This document shows, piece after piece, positions 35,144 to 44,063 of a stretch of DNA of 64,000 nt (position 1 is the first letter of the stretch; each line of letters opens with the position of its first letter). The notes beneath the pieces are model-generated. The model saw only the letters and a program-made list of their open reading frames with translations, was not told the DNA's origin and searched no databases. This stretch comes from Pusillimonas sp. T2 (lineage in GTDB: Bacteria > Pseudomonadota > Gammaproteobacteria > Burkholderiales > Burkholderiaceae_B). The translations under genes and the position numbers were made by a program. The DNA is taken from the NCBI RefSeq assembly GCF_002236805.1, contig NZ_NIQA01000005.1:109634-173633 (forward strand). Reading direction: 5' to 3'.

Positions 35144-36106
35144 ATGAGTCATGTGATCTACACCCCGCCAGACCAGGTTCGGTCAGTTGCCGTTCTGGGT
35201 ACCGGCTCTGTCGGCGCCAGCTGGATCGCCTTGTTTCTGGCCCACGACCTTGACGTTATTGCTTTCGACCCGTCTACCCAGGCGGCCGAACGCGTCAAGG
35301 CCTTTGTGACTGACGCCTGGCCTGCGCTGCGCGAATTGGGGCGAACCGGGCTTGAAAGCCCACCGCTCGAACGCCTGAGTTTTGCGGCAACGCCCGCCGA
35401 AGCGGCCCGGCAGGCCGACCTCATTCAGGAAAATTGCCCCGAACATCTTGACGTCAAGTTGGCTTTATTGGCCGAAGTAGATGCCGCCGCCGAACCTCAA
35501 AAAATTATTTTGTCTAGCACGGGCGGTATTCCGCCGACGGCCATGCAGCAAGCGTGCAAGCATCCCGAGCGTCTGGTGGTGTTGCATCCGTTCAACCCTA
35601 CGCACCTGATCCCTCTGGTCGAAGTTGTCGGCGGCGAAAAAACGTCACAAGCCGTGCTTGATTGGGCGATGGAATTTGCTCGCCTTCTTCACAAGCAACC
35701 CATTTTGCTGCATGCCGAGGCCAGTGGCCACATGACCAACCGGTTGCAGTTTGCGCTGGTGCGCGAAGCCGTGGCGTGTCTGGTCGAGGGCATTGCCAGT
35801 GCCAAAGATATCGACGCGGCGGTGCGCTATGGCCTGGGGCCGCGCTGGGCCTTGATGGGCAGCCTTTTAACTTTGCATCTGGCCGGCGGCCCTGGCGGTA
35901 TGCAAGGCATCCTCGACCATACCGCCAAAGCCATACAAGAATGGTGGACGCCAAAGATAACACCGGTGCTGACCCCTGAGGTCATTGCGAAGTTGGTCGA
36001 GGCTGCGCAAGAGGTTTCAAAAGGCGAGCCAGTGCAAGACTGGGTGAATTGGCGCGACCGTGGTTTGGTCGATGTGCTCAAGCTCCAGGAAAAGCTTGGG
36101 GCTTAA
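35144..36106 (+). CDS. 3-hydroxyacyl-CoA dehydrogenase family protein
   Basis: 320 residues. The NAD-binding motif VAVLGTGSVGASWIALFLAHDLDVIAFD is followed by SSTGGIPPTAMQQ and the catalytic His in VVLHPFNPTHLIPLVEVVGG. The C-terminal helical domain begins near residue 190 and ends without a crotonase fusion. The HPFNPxHLIPLVEVV pattern is shared with L-gulonate 3-dehydrogenase (lambda-crystallin) and carnitine 3-dehydrogenase, so the substrate may be a hydroxy acid rather than a simple acyl-CoA. Its place between the monooxygenase and the hydratase favours a CoA-ester step. Confidence 0.88.
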   Translation: MSHVIYTPPDQVRSVAVLGTGSVGASWIALFLAHDLDVIAFDPSTQAAERVKAFVTDAWPALRELGRTGLESPPLERLSFAATPAEAARQADLIQENCPEHLDVKLALLAEVDAAAEPQKIILSSTGGIPPTAMQQACKHPERLVVLHPFNPTHLIPLVEVVGGEKTSQAVLDWAMEFARLLHKQPILLHAEASGHMTNRLQFALVREAVACLVEGIASAKDIDAAVRYGLGPRWALMGSLLTLHLAGGPGGMQGILDHTAKAIQEWWTPKITPVLTPEVIAKLVEAAQEVSKGEPVQDWVNWRDRGLVDVLKLQEKLGA

Positions 36107-36184
36107 GCAGCGTGTTTTGGCGCGGCGCAGGCTTTGGGCTTTCGTCGCCAATTGAATCAATCGAATAGCCGTAGCAGGAACAAA

Positions 36185-36997
36185 ATGAGAGAACCCATGA
36201 CGTGGCCCATGCCATTACCCGAATGCTTGTCGGTCACCCTGGACGGCACCATTGCCGTGCTGACCCTGAATCGCGCCCATAAGCGTAATGCCCTGTGCGA
36301 CGAACTGGTGCTGGGCATGCAAACGTTCTTTTCCAGTATTCCCCAATCGGTTCAGGGCGTGGTGGTGCACGGGGCCGGCGACGACTTCTGCGCAGGCCTC
36401 GATCTAAACGAACTTAAAGAAACCTCGGTGGCCGAAAGTTTTGATACCTCTATTATTGGCCAGCGGCTCAACGACACCGTTCAGTTTTGCAAGGTGCCGG
36501 TTATCTCGGTGCTGCATGGTGCGGTAATCGGGGGCGGCCTCGAGTTCGCGGCATCGACGCATATTCGGGTTGCCGAGAAAAATGCGTATTACGCGTTACC
36601 GGAAGGTACACGCGGCATCTTTCTGGGTTCGGGTGGTTCGGTGCGCCTGCCCCGGCTGGTTGGCGCTGCGACTGTTATCGACATGATGTTGTCCGGGCGC
36701 GTCTACGAGGCCGAAGAGGCCCATCATATCTTGCGGCTGTCGCAATACCTGGTTGAGCCTGGCGAGGGTCTGAAGAAAGGGATAGAACTGGCCAAACGTA
36801 TTGCCAAGAATGCGCCGCTGGCCAACTTTGCCATTATCCAGTCCATTCCGCGTATTTCCGAACAAGACCCGCAAACCGGGTTGTTTACCGAAATGTTGAT
36901 GGTGGGTATTGCGCAGGGCGACGACGAAGCCAAGCAGCGGTTGCGTGATTTTCTTGAGCGCAAGGCCAACAAGGTGCAACGGGCCACACAGCCTTAG
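36185..36997 (+). CDS. Enoyl-CoA hydratase/isomerase family protein
   Basis: 270 residues from the ATG at 36185 (AGGA upstream); an ATG four codons later is also possible. Crotonase-fold oxyanion-hole segments GDDFCAGLDLNEL and HGAVIGGGLEFAASTHIRVA are clear. In the catalytic positions EGTRGIFLGSGGSVRLPRLVG has one Glu (ALPEGTRG) but the first hydratase Glu is not obvious, which fits the isomerase or hydrolase branches as well as a hydratase. Part of the operon starting at 33909, 79 bp after the dehydrogenase. Confidence 0.86.
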   Translation: MREPMTWPMPLPECLSVTLDGTIAVLTLNRAHKRNALCDELVLGMQTFFSSIPQSVQGVVVHGAGDDFCAGLDLNELKETSVAESFDTSIIGQRLNDTVQFCKVPVISVLHGAVIGGGLEFAASTHIRVAEKNAYYALPEGTRGIFLGSGGSVRLPRLVGAATVIDMMLSGRVYEAEEAHHILRLSQYLVEPGEGLKKGIELAKRIAKNAPLANFAIIQSIPRISEQDPQTGLFTEMLMVGIAQGDDEAKQRLRDFLERKANKVQRATQP

Positions 36998-37050
36998 GGC
37001 GACTCCGCCACCCCACCCGTATCAAAACATACCAACAGAGAGACAAAATC

Positions 37051-38229
37051 ATGGGTACTACTGCGTTAAGAGCCGACTTCAGCCGCGACGCACTCGAGGC
37101 CGAAGCCGCCGAGTTCCGATCATATATTGCCCGGTGGGTTGACGAACGTCTGGTGCCGCAGGCCGAGGCCATCGATCACGAGGCTGAGTTTTCTCATGCC
37201 TTGTTCAAAGAGCTGGGCGAGTTGGGATATTACGGGGTGATGTACCCCGAATCGGTAGGTGGCAGCGGGCTGAAGTATCCCTATACCTGTTTCACGATTC
37301 TGTGCGAAGAGCTGGCGCGCGGCTCGATGAGCTTCGCGGCAGGTGTTTGCATGCAAGGCTCCACGGCCACACACACCATTTTTCAGTGGGGTAACGAAAG
37401 CCTGCACGACAAGTATTTGAAGCCTGCATTGCAGGGTGACAAGGTGGCCGCGTTTGCCATTACCGAACCTAACTCGGGGTCTGACGCGGCTTCGCTGCGG
37501 ACACGCGCCACTCGGGTCGATGGCGGTTACATACTGAACGGCACCAAAATGTTTACCAGCAACGGTACTGTGGCTGATTTCATTACGGTGGTAGCTACTA
37601 CTGACCCGACAAAGGGGCTCAAAGGTCTCGATCTGTTTCTGGTTGACACCACCAGCCCTGGGTTTTCGGTGGGGCGCAAGCTCGACAAGTTTTCGGTACG
37701 AAGTTCCGACACGGGCGAGTTGGTTTTCGAGAACGTCTTTGTTCCCGACGACCATTATTTGAATAACGGTTCGGGCAGCAGCTTTTTAAATGCGTACAAA
37801 TCGCTGACGGTCGACCGGATCTTTACCGCGGCCCTGGCGCTGGGCGGCGGGCAGGCAGCCTATAACGCCGCACTGCAATATGCCAAAGAGCGCGAGCAGT
37901 TCGGGCAACCCATAGGTAAATTTCAGGCAGTTCAGTTCAGGCTGGTCGATATGCTGGCCAAACTTGAGCAAGCCCGCTTGTATACCTACCACGCAGCTGC
38001 CTTGGCCGACCAGAACGCCTCTATAACTACCGAAGCTGCGATTGCAAAAATTGTAGCTGCCGAGGGTTGTCACGAAGTGTGCGAAATGGCCATGTCGGTA
38101 TATGGTGGCTATGGTTTGATGAATGAGTATCCGGCCCAGCGTTTTTTGCGCGATTCGTACTTTCCCATGATTGGCGGGGGTACCGGAGACATCATGCGGC
38201 TCATCGTTTCAAGACAACTTGGCTTTTAG
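37051..38229 (+). CDS. Acyl-CoA dehydrogenase with atypical catalytic-base positions
   Basis: 392 residues, full length. FAD-binding regions FAITEPNSGSDAASLRTRA and REQFGQPIGKFQAVQFRLVDM, and the C-terminal YGGYGLMNEYPAQRFLRD are classic. The Glu that removes the alpha-proton in most family members (I-Y-E-G-T) is Gly376 here (IGGGT). The alternative base position used by isovaleryl-CoA dehydrogenase carries Asp255 (LTVDRI) instead of Glu. It may use the Asp or have a different reaction. ETF should be the electron acceptor. Fourth gene of the cluster, 53 bp after the hydratase gene. Confidence 0.88.
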   Translation: MGTTALRADFSRDALEAEAAEFRSYIARWVDERLVPQAEAIDHEAEFSHALFKELGELGYYGVMYPESVGGSGLKYPYTCFTILCEELARGSMSFAAGVCMQGSTATHTIFQWGNESLHDKYLKPALQGDKVAAFAITEPNSGSDAASLRTRATRVDGGYILNGTKMFTSNGTVADFITVVATTDPTKGLKGLDLFLVDTTSPGFSVGRKLDKFSVRSSDTGELVFENVFVPDDHYLNNGSGSSFLNAYKSLTVDRIFTAALALGGGQAAYNAALQYAKEREQFGQPIGKFQAVQFRLVDMLAKLEQARLYTYHAAALADQNASITTEAAIAKIVAAEGCHEVCEMAMSVYGGYGLMNEYPAQRFLRDSYFPMIGGGTGDIMRLIVSRQLGF

Positions 38230-38322
38230 GCCCAACATTTAAAAAGCTGCAAGACAAGCAGTACACCTATTAAAACAGCAGTAAACCTTTTAACGACTTA
38301 CATAAACTGCAGGAGACAAGCA

Positions 38323-39462
38323 ATGAAAAAGACTTTTATCGCGTTCGCATTGGCCGCCATGGTGCCCGCGTCGGCAGTCATGGCCAACGAAATTACCGTG
38401 GGCCTTATCGTGGGTGAAACCGGCCCGGGCGCTTCGCTGGGCATTCCGTACAAAAGTACGTTCAATATGGTTCCCGATACCCTGGGTGGCTTGAAAGCCC
38501 GTTACATCATGCTGGACGACGCCACCGACACAACGCTGGCGACCAAGCAGGCGCGCAAACTCATCCAAGAAGACAAGGTCGACCTGATTTTCGGCTCGGG
38601 CAACGTGCCTACCGCCGTTGCGGTATCCGAGGTCACCAACGAAGCCAAAGTGCCTCAAATTGCCTTAACGCCTACGCCGCTCAAGCCCGACACCAGCCCA
38701 TGGACATTTTCCATTCCGCAGCCCATGAACATTATGTCGGTGCCGGTGGTGCGTCATATGCAGGCCAACGGCGTGAAAAAAGTCGGCTTCATCGGCTTTA
38801 CCGACTCTTGGGGCGATCTGGTCATTAACGGATTCAAGAACGTACCGGGCAACGACATCCAAATCGTTGCCGAAGAACGCTACGCTCGTAACGACACCAG
38901 CGTCGCTGGCCAAATCTTGAAGATTCTTGCCGCCAAGCCCGACGCCGTGCTTATTGGCGGTTCGGGTACGCCGGCTGCGTTGCCCCATACCGCCCTGCGC
39001 GAGCGCGGCTATAAGGGCCCTATTTATCACAACCCAGCGGTCATCAATAAAGACTTCCTGCGTGTGGGGGGCAAAGCCGTCGAGGGTGGCTATGCCACTA
39101 CTGGTCCGGTCATCATCGCCGAGCAGCTTGACGACAGCAACCCAATCAAAAAGGTTGCGCTCGATTTCCGTCAACGTTACGAAGACAAATACGGCAAGGG
39201 TAGCGTCAGTGCATTTGCGGCGTATTCGTGGGATGCCTACCTGATTGGCGATCAGGCTGTTCGTGAAGCGGCCAAGAAAGCCAAGCCGGGTACACAAGAG
39301 TTCCGCGCTGCTATTCGCGACGCACTCGAGTCTGGCAAGGAAGTTGTCGGCGTGCACGGCGTTTACAAAATGACGCCTAAAGATCACACCGGCGTCGACG
39401 AGCGTGCTGCTGCACTGGTTCAGGTTAATAACGGTGGCTGGAAACTGATCAACGTTAAGTAA
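38323..39462 (+). CDS. Orphan Liv-type ABC substrate-binding protein
   Basis: 379 residues. A Sec signal peptide (KKTFIAFALAAMVPASAVMA) precedes a type 1 periplasmic-binding-protein fold (NEITVGLIVGETGPGASLGIPYKSTFNMVPDTLGGL). Unlike the binding protein at 24 kb it has no twin-arginine motif. No permease or ATPase genes accompany it, so it must either use another importer, possibly the one at 25.4-28.7 kb, or serve a system elsewhere. It closes the aromatic-CoA cluster, 93 bp after the acyl-CoA dehydrogenase, ahead of a terminator, and probably binds the cluster's aromatic acid. Confidence 0.9.
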   Translation: MKKTFIAFALAAMVPASAVMANEITVGLIVGETGPGASLGIPYKSTFNMVPDTLGGLKARYIMLDDATDTTLATKQARKLIQEDKVDLIFGSGNVPTAVAVSEVTNEAKVPQIALTPTPLKPDTSPWTFSIPQPMNIMSVPVVRHMQANGVKKVGFIGFTDSWGDLVINGFKNVPGNDIQIVAEERYARNDTSVAGQILKILAAKPDAVLIGGSGTPAALPHTALRERGYKGPIYHNPAVINKDFLRVGGKAVEGGYATTGPVIIAEQLDDSNPIKKVALDFRQRYEDKYGKGSVSAFAAYSWDAYLIGDQAVREAAKKAKPGTQEFRAAIRDALESGKEVVGVHGVYKMTPKDHTGVDERAAALVQVNNGGWKLINVK

Positions 39463-39493
39463 GCGGCGGTCAGTATTACCGTTTTACTCTTTT

Positions 39494-39537
39494 AAAAAAG
39501 GCCCAAGAATCGGAGCTTCCGTTTCTTGGGCCTTTTG
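39494..39537. terminator. Bidirectional terminator between the binding protein and hslU
   Basis: Stem AAAAGGCCCAAGAA pairing with TTCTTGGGCCTTTT around a 13-nt loop (39496-39536), flanked by A and T runs on both sides. It separates the catabolic cluster from convergent hslVU. Confidence 0.88.
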
Positions 39538-39598
39538 TACTGTTTGCGCTGGGCAGGTTTGTTCATACAGGGCTGCATGATTGCACCCAGCTAAGCTA

Positions 39599-40930
39599 CT
39601 ACAGCACGTAGCGCGCCAAGTCTTCTTTACTCGCGGTCTCTTGCAGTTTTTCGTTTACGAAGGCGGCGTCTATAGTTACCGTTTTTCCGCTATTGGCCGG
39701 CGCATCAAACGACAAGTCTTCCAGCAGTTTTTCCATGACGGTATATAGCCGGCGCGCACCAATGTTTTCGGTGCGCTCGTTTACGTCAAACGCCAGTTCG
39801 GCCAGGCGTTGTACGCCTTCGTCGGTGAACTCAAGGGCGACTTCTTCAGTAGCCAGCAGTGCCGTGTACTGTTTGGTGAGCGATGCATCGGTGTCGCACA
39901 AAATGCGTACGAAGTCTTGCGCGGTCAGCGAGTCAAGCTCTACCCGAATAGGGAAACGGCCCTGGAGTTCGGGGATGAGGTCAGACGGGCGCGACAGATG
40001 GAAGGCGCCGGAAGCGATGAATAGAATGTGATCGGTACGCACAACGCCGTACTTGGTGTTAACCGACGTGCCCTCTACCAGAGGTAGCAGGTCGCGTTGG
40101 ACACCCTGACGTGAGACATCGCCAGCCGATTGTTCCTGGCGTGTCGTGATTTTGTCGATTTCATCCAGAAAGACAATACCGTTTTGTTCGGCATTGGTTA
40201 CCGCTGTGGTGCGTAGCTCTTCTTCATTGATGCGCTTGGCGGCTTCTTCTTCGGTAATAAGCTTGAATGCTTCTTTTACCGTCATTTTGCGGGTTTTCTT
40301 TTTTTCGCGTCCTAACCCTGCAAACATACCTTTAAGCTGCTCGGTCATTTCTTCCATGCCGGGCGGCGCCATGATTTCCATCTGTGGCATGGCTTGCTGC
40401 ACTTCAATTTCGATTTCCAGATCGTCGATCTGGCCTTCGCGCAGGCGCTTGCGGAAGGTTTGCCGGGCCGAGTTTTCTTCGCGAACGGGCTCACCCTGCG
40501 CGTTGCGCGGTGGCGAAATCAGCACATCAAGAATGCGGTCTTCGGCGGCGTCTTCGGCCTGTGTGCGCACCCGACGCATTTCCTGTTCGCGGGTTTGTTT
40601 GATCGAGACTTCGATCAAGTCGCGAATAATGGTGTCAACGTCACGGCCGACATAACCCACCTCTGTGAATTTGGTGGCTTCGACCTTGATGAAGGGCGCA
40701 TTGGCTAGTTTGGCCAGGCGGCGGGCAATTTCGGTTTTGCCGACGCCGGTCGGCCCGATCATCAAAATGTTCTTAGGGACGATTTCGGTGCGCAAGGGCT
40801 GAGGCACTTGCTGGCGTCGCCAGCGGTTGCGCAGCGCAACGGCGACGGATCTTTTGGCCTTGTTCTGGCCAACAATGTGTTTGTCGAGCTCAGAGACGAT
40901 TTCGCCGGGGGTCATGTTGAGGGCGGACAT
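39599..40930 (-). CDS. hslU: ATP-dependent protease ATPase subunit HslU
   Basis: 443 residues from the ATG at 40930 ([39 protein letters not shown]). Walker [41 protein letters not shown], the intermediate I-domain (about 110-240), Walker [11 protein letters not shown] and the C-terminal [21 protein letters not shown] plus terminal DLARYVL, which docks into HslV, are all intact. The hexamer unfolds proteins for HslV. It lies 10 bp after hslV. Confidence 0.97.
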   Translation of the reverse strand: MSALNMTPGEIVSELDKHIVGQNKAKRSVAVALRNRWRRQQVPQPLRTEIVPKNILMIGPTGVGKTEIARRLAKLANAPFIKVEATKFTEVGYVGRDVDTIIRDLIEVSIKQTREQEMRRVRTQAEDAAEDRILDVLISPPRNAQGEPVREENSARQTFRKRLREGQIDDLEIEIEVQQAMPQMEIMAPPGMEEMTEQLKGMFAGLGREKKKTRKMTVKEAFKLITEEEAAKRINEEELRTTAVTNAEQNGIVFLDEIDKITTRQEQSAGDVSRQGVQRDLLPLVEGTSVNTKYGVVRTDHILFIASGAFHLSRPSDLIPELQGRFPIRVELDSLTAQDFVRILCDTDASLTKQYTALLATEEVALEFTDEGVQRLAELAFDVNERTENIGARRLYTVMEKLLEDLSFDAPANSGKTVTIDAAFVNEKLQETASKEDLARYVL

Positions 40931-40940
40931 AATGTTTCTC

Positions 40941-41474
40941 TTAAAGCGTTTCGATGACGTGGTTCTGGTTTGTGTAAATACACAAATCGCCCGCGATCTC
41001 GAGTGATTTCTTGACGATGTCTGCAGGAGGCAGGTCGGTATTCTTGAGCAAGGCCAGCGCCGCAGATTGGGCATAAGCGCCGCCTGAGCCGATGGCGGCC
41101 AAACCGTATTCGGGTTCAAGCACGTCGCCGTTGCCGCTTAGTATCAACGAATGGTCGGCATCGGCCACAATCAGCATGGCCTCAAGGCGACGCAAGACTC
41201 GGTCGGTACGCCAGTCGCGGGTGAGTTCGACGGCAGCGCGCATCAGGTTACCTTGGTGCTTTTCAAGTTTGCCCTCAAAGCGCTCTTGCAGAGTGAAAGC
41301 ATCGGCGGTCGCGCCCGCAAAGCCTGCCAGTACGCGGTCGTGATACAGACGTCTGATTTTGCGTGCCGTGCCCTTGAAAACGATGTTGCCCAGGGTAACC
41401 TGGCCGTCGCCGCCGATGGCAACTTGGTTGCCCCGACGAACGCAAATAATGGTTGTAGCGTGAAATTGTTCCAT
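40941..41474 (-). CDS. hslV: ATP-dependent protease proteolytic subunit HslV
   Basis: 177 residues. The mature enzyme starts at the Thr of [10 protein letters not shown] after removal of a short leader (MEQFHA), the usual betaproteobacterial form. [40 protein letters not shown] and the [17 protein letters not shown] stretch are family hallmarks. The dodecamer is a Thr protease working with HslU. AAGGGG precedes the start. Confidence 0.97.
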   Translation of the reverse strand: MEQFHATTIICVRRGNQVAIGGDGQVTLGNIVFKGTARKIRRLYHDRVLAGFAGATADAFTLQERFEGKLEKHQGNLMRAAVELTRDWRTDRVLRRLEAMLIVADADHSLILSGNGDVLEPEYGLAAIGSGGAYAQSAALALLKNTDLPPADIVKKSLEIAGDLCIYTNQNHVIETL

Positions 41475-41593
41475 GGATTTTCCCCTTGATTCGATTAAAT
41501 GGGGGCAGGGGGCCAGAGTTCAAGCGGCTACAGGTTACGAGGCGTTTCTGTATTGACGTGGCCCCTGGCGCGCTGTGGCCACCACTGCGATAG

Positions 41594-41624
41594 GCAAAAA
41601 AAAGCCATCGCGGCTGCGATGGCT
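41594..41624 (-). terminator. Terminator of dksA
   Basis: On the minus strand, stem AGCCATCGC/GCGATGGCT with a four-base loop is followed by T8 (A-run at 41596-41603 on the plus strand). It lies about 85 bp after the dksA stop. Confidence 0.9.
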
Positions 41625-41707
41625 AATGATACAGAAGTGTGCCGGCCCGGCTTTGATACTGTTTGCGCTAACTGTAAAAAAGCGAGGTTGTCGGCGTGGC
41701 GCGTGAA

Positions 41708-42157
41708 TCAGTCGCCGTAGAGCTTTTGACGCATTTCACGGCGCTCTTGAGCTTCGAGCGACAAGGTAGCGGTGGGGCGGGCCAACAAGCGGGGAATGCC
41801 GATGGGCTCGCCGGTTTCTTCGCACCAGCCGTAGGTACCGTTTTCAATCAGCGTCAGTGACTGTTGAACTTTCTTGAGCAATTTGCGCTCGCGGTCACGC
41901 GTGCGCAGTTCGAGGGCATGCTCTTCTTCGATAGTCGCGCGATCGGCAGGGTCGGGTACAAACTGCGTTTCGCGCAGGTGTTCGGTGGTGATGTCGGCGT
42001 TGGTAAGAATTTCTTGCTCGAGCTGCTTTAGCCGATGCTTGAAGAAGGCCAGTTGAGCCTCGTTCATGTAGTCAGACTCGGGCATGGCCAAGAGCTCTTT
42101 TTCGGTGAGCAACTTGGTTTGAGCTTCTTCTTTGGTGGTGGCTGACTTCGTGGCCAT
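41708..42157 (-). CDS. dksA: RNA polymerase-binding factor DksA, zinc-independent form
   Basis: 149 residues. The coiled-coil tip DPADRATIEEE keeps Asp69, Asp72 and Ala74, the DxxDxA motif that reaches into the RNA polymerase channel. Of the four zinc-finger cysteines of E. coli DksA only one remains: the positions are Cys112, Thr115, Ser133 and Ala136 (WCEETGEPIG...ATLSLEAQ). Cys-poor DksA is widespread in alpha- and betaproteobacteria and does not need zinc. It works with ppGpp on rRNA and biosynthetic promoters. Its neighbours are the zinc genes cobW and zur. AGGGG precedes the ATG. Confidence 0.95.
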   Translation of the reverse strand: MATKSATTKEEAQTKLLTEKELLAMPESDYMNEAQLAFFKHRLKQLEQEILTNADITTEHLRETQFVPDPADRATIEEEHALELRTRDRERKLLKKVQQSLTLIENGTYGWCEETGEPIGIPRLLARPTATLSLEAQERREMRQKLYGD

Positions 42158-42193
42158 GGTGTACCCCTAAAAATGAAACGTCGAAACTGACGG

Positions 42194-43303
42194 TCAGGCA
42201 AGACAGTTATCGAGACCCTGACGGAAAATATCCTCAGGGAGCTTGCGCCCGATGAATACCATTTTGGTATTGGGCTTTTCGTTGGCGAGCCAGGCTTTGC
42301 CAGGTTCGGCACCCATCATCATGTGCACGCCCTGGAACAGCATGCGTCGATTGATGCCTTTGATGAAAAGAATACCTTTGTAGCGCAGGAGGTCGGGCCC
42401 GTAGACTTGCACAATACCGCCCAGGAATTCTTCAAGGCGTTCGGGGTCGAAGGCTTTGTTCGAGCGGTAGACGAAGGCGCCGATGTCGTCGTTGTGATGT
42501 GCGTGATGGTGCCCGTGGTGGTGGCCATGACCATGGTCATGATCGTGGTCGTGATGGCAGTGCTCGTCGCACGCATGGTCGTGGCCATGGTCGTGGTCGT
42601 GGTCGTGTGCTGCGTCGGGGTGATCGGCCGCCAGGAAGTCGGGGTCGATATCCAGAATCGTGTTCAGGTTGAACCCGCTGATATCGAGGACTTCGCGGAT
42701 GTCGGCTTCGCCGAAGTGTACCGGCTTGATTGGTGCGCGTGGGTTGATGCGGACAATGCGCGCGCGCAGCGTCTGATATTCGTCTTCGGTGACCAGGTCT
42801 TTTTTCGAGACCAGGATGCGGTCGGCAAACCCTACCTGCTTTTGCGCCTCTTCTTGCTGGTCGAGCGTGTCCATGCCATGTTTGGCGTCGACAACCGTAA
42901 TTACGGCGTCAAGACGGTAGTAGTCGGCGATGTCGTCGTCCATGAAGAACGTTTGGCATACCGGGCCAGGGTTGGCCATGCCTGTTGTTTCGAGCACGAT
43001 GCGGTCGAATTTAATGTCGCCGGCTTCGCGTTTGGTGCGCAGCTCGTTCAGGGTGCGTTGCAGGTCGCCACGCACCGTGCAGCATACACAGCCATTGCTG
43101 AGTTCGATGATCTGTTCGTCGCTTTCCTGGACCAGCAGCTCGTTATCGATGCTTTCGGGCCCAAATTCGTTCTCGATGACGGCAATTCGCTGGCCGTGGT
43201 TTTCGGACAGCACACGCTTGAGCAAAGTGGTTTTGCCGGCACCCAGAAACCCGGTAAGAATGGTGACGGGCACCATTTTGTCGATTTTTACTGCGGTATT
43301 CAT
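42194..43303 (-). CDS. CobW/COG0523-type GTPase with His-rich loop, probable zinc metallochaperone
   Basis: 369 residues. G1 GFLGAGKTT (18-26), the metal-binding CxCC motif (72-75 in NGCVCCTVRGD), the G3/G4 region VVDAKHG and SKKDLV, and a C-terminal CobW domain (YGPDLLRYKGILFIKG). Between them, residues 228-270 form an extreme His/Asp loop with more than 20 histidines, fit for Zn(II) storage or delivery. Placement beside zur and znu supports a zinc-allocation role over cobalt. The start is the first ATG at 43303; no Zur-type palindrome was recognised directly ahead of it. Confidence 0.9.
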   Translation of the reverse strand: MNTAVKIDKMVPVTILTGFLGAGKTTLLKRVLSENHGQRIAVIENEFGPESIDNELLVQESDEQIIELSNGCVCCTVRGDLQRTLNELRTKREAGDIKFDRIVLETTGMANPGPVCQTFFMDDDIADYYRLDAVITVVDAKHGMDTLDQQEEAQKQVGFADRILVSKKDLVTEDEYQTLRARIVRINPRAPIKPVHFGEADIREVLDISGFNLNTILDIDPDFLAADHPDAAHDHDHDHGHDHACDEHCHHDHDHDHGHGHHHGHHHAHHNDDIGAFVYRSNKAFDPERLEEFLGGIVQVYGPDLLRYKGILFIKGINRRMLFQGVHMMMGAEPGKAWLANEKPNTKMVFIGRKLPEDIFRQGLDNCLA

Positions 43304-43479
43304 CTGTAAAGCTCACAAGGCGCGGCCTGAATATTTGCAAAGCGCTTGCGAAGCGACTACGACTTTATTCTGTACCGCGCGGAAAAATAATCAACGTGCG
43401 ATTACATCACAGCACGAGCGGAAGAGCAAACTTTTGTGTTAGTCGTTGTATTTAAAAGAAAAAACGATGCTTCGGGTAA

Positions 43480-43995
43480 CTACTGATGGGCGTGTTTGTG
43501 GGCCGCTTTTTCAGCGGCTGGATGCGCATGTGTTTTTTGGTGGCACGGGTTGCACAGCGCCCTTAACTCAGTTTCGTGGTGGTCGAGTACGAACCCGGCG
43601 CCTGCCACTTTTTGGGCAAGCTGGCGATGCAGTACCGGATCGCTGAATTCGGCGACGGCACCGCATTCGGTGCAAATGACCAAAATGTCATGAGGGTCGC
43701 CTGCGGCATCCATGCAAGCAGCCCACGCGTTAACGGCATCAAGCCGGTGGATCAGGCCTTCTGCAATAAGAAAGTCGAGCGCTCGATAAACCGTGGGGGG
43801 CGCCGCGCCAGGTTGTACTTCTCGGATTTCTTCGAGCAGCTCGTAAGCCTTTACGCTGCGCTGACGGCGCAACAGGATTTCTAGCACTTTGCGACGAATG
43901 GGCGTCAGGCGCCGCCCTCGCTGGTTGCAGAGGGTTTCGGCGGTGTCGAGTTGCGCGGAAATTTGCGCGGCAGGTGTAGTGGCTTTGCGTGGCAT
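43480..43995 (-). CDS. zur: Zinc uptake regulator Zur (Fur family)
   Basis: 171 residues. The winged helix is RLTPIRRKVLEILLRRQRSVKAYELLEEIRE, followed by PPTVYRALDFLIAEGLIHRLDAVNAW. The structural zinc site is Cys108/Cys111 (CTEC) and Cys148/Cys151 (CNPC). The C-terminus is His-rich (HQKTHAHPAAEKAAHKHAHQ). It represses zinc uptake when zinc is plentiful. Its start is 19 bp from a perfect palindrome at 44014-44027, between zur and znuCBA, suggesting autoregulation and shared control. Confidence 0.93.
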   Translation of the reverse strand: MPRKATTPAAQISAQLDTAETLCNQRGRRLTPIRRKVLEILLRRQRSVKAYELLEEIREVQPGAAPPTVYRALDFLIAEGLIHRLDAVNAWAACMDAAGDPHDILVICTECGAVAEFSDPVLHRQLAQKVAGAGFVLDHHETELRALCNPCHQKTHAHPAAEKAAHKHAHQ

Positions 43996-44013
43996 AGTAT
44001 GAGTTGGCCGCAG

Positions 44014-44027
44014 TATGTTATAACATA
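44014..44027. promoter_or_regulatory. Probable Zur box
   Basis: A perfect 14-bp palindrome TATGTTATAACATA between divergent zur and the znu genes. The core GTTATAACAT is close to the E. coli Zur consensus (TGTTATAWTATAACA) as I recall it, and its position suits repression of both directions. Confidence 0.8.
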
Positions 44028-44063
44028 ACCCTTCTGGCCAAGTGGTTCTTCCTGTCCCTCATT

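Noticed and set aside
42323..43309. 328-residue frame antisense to the CobW gene, with a long Val/Met run
   Set aside because: The Val/Met run is the antisense of the His-rich loop; the CobW frame has all GTPase motifs.
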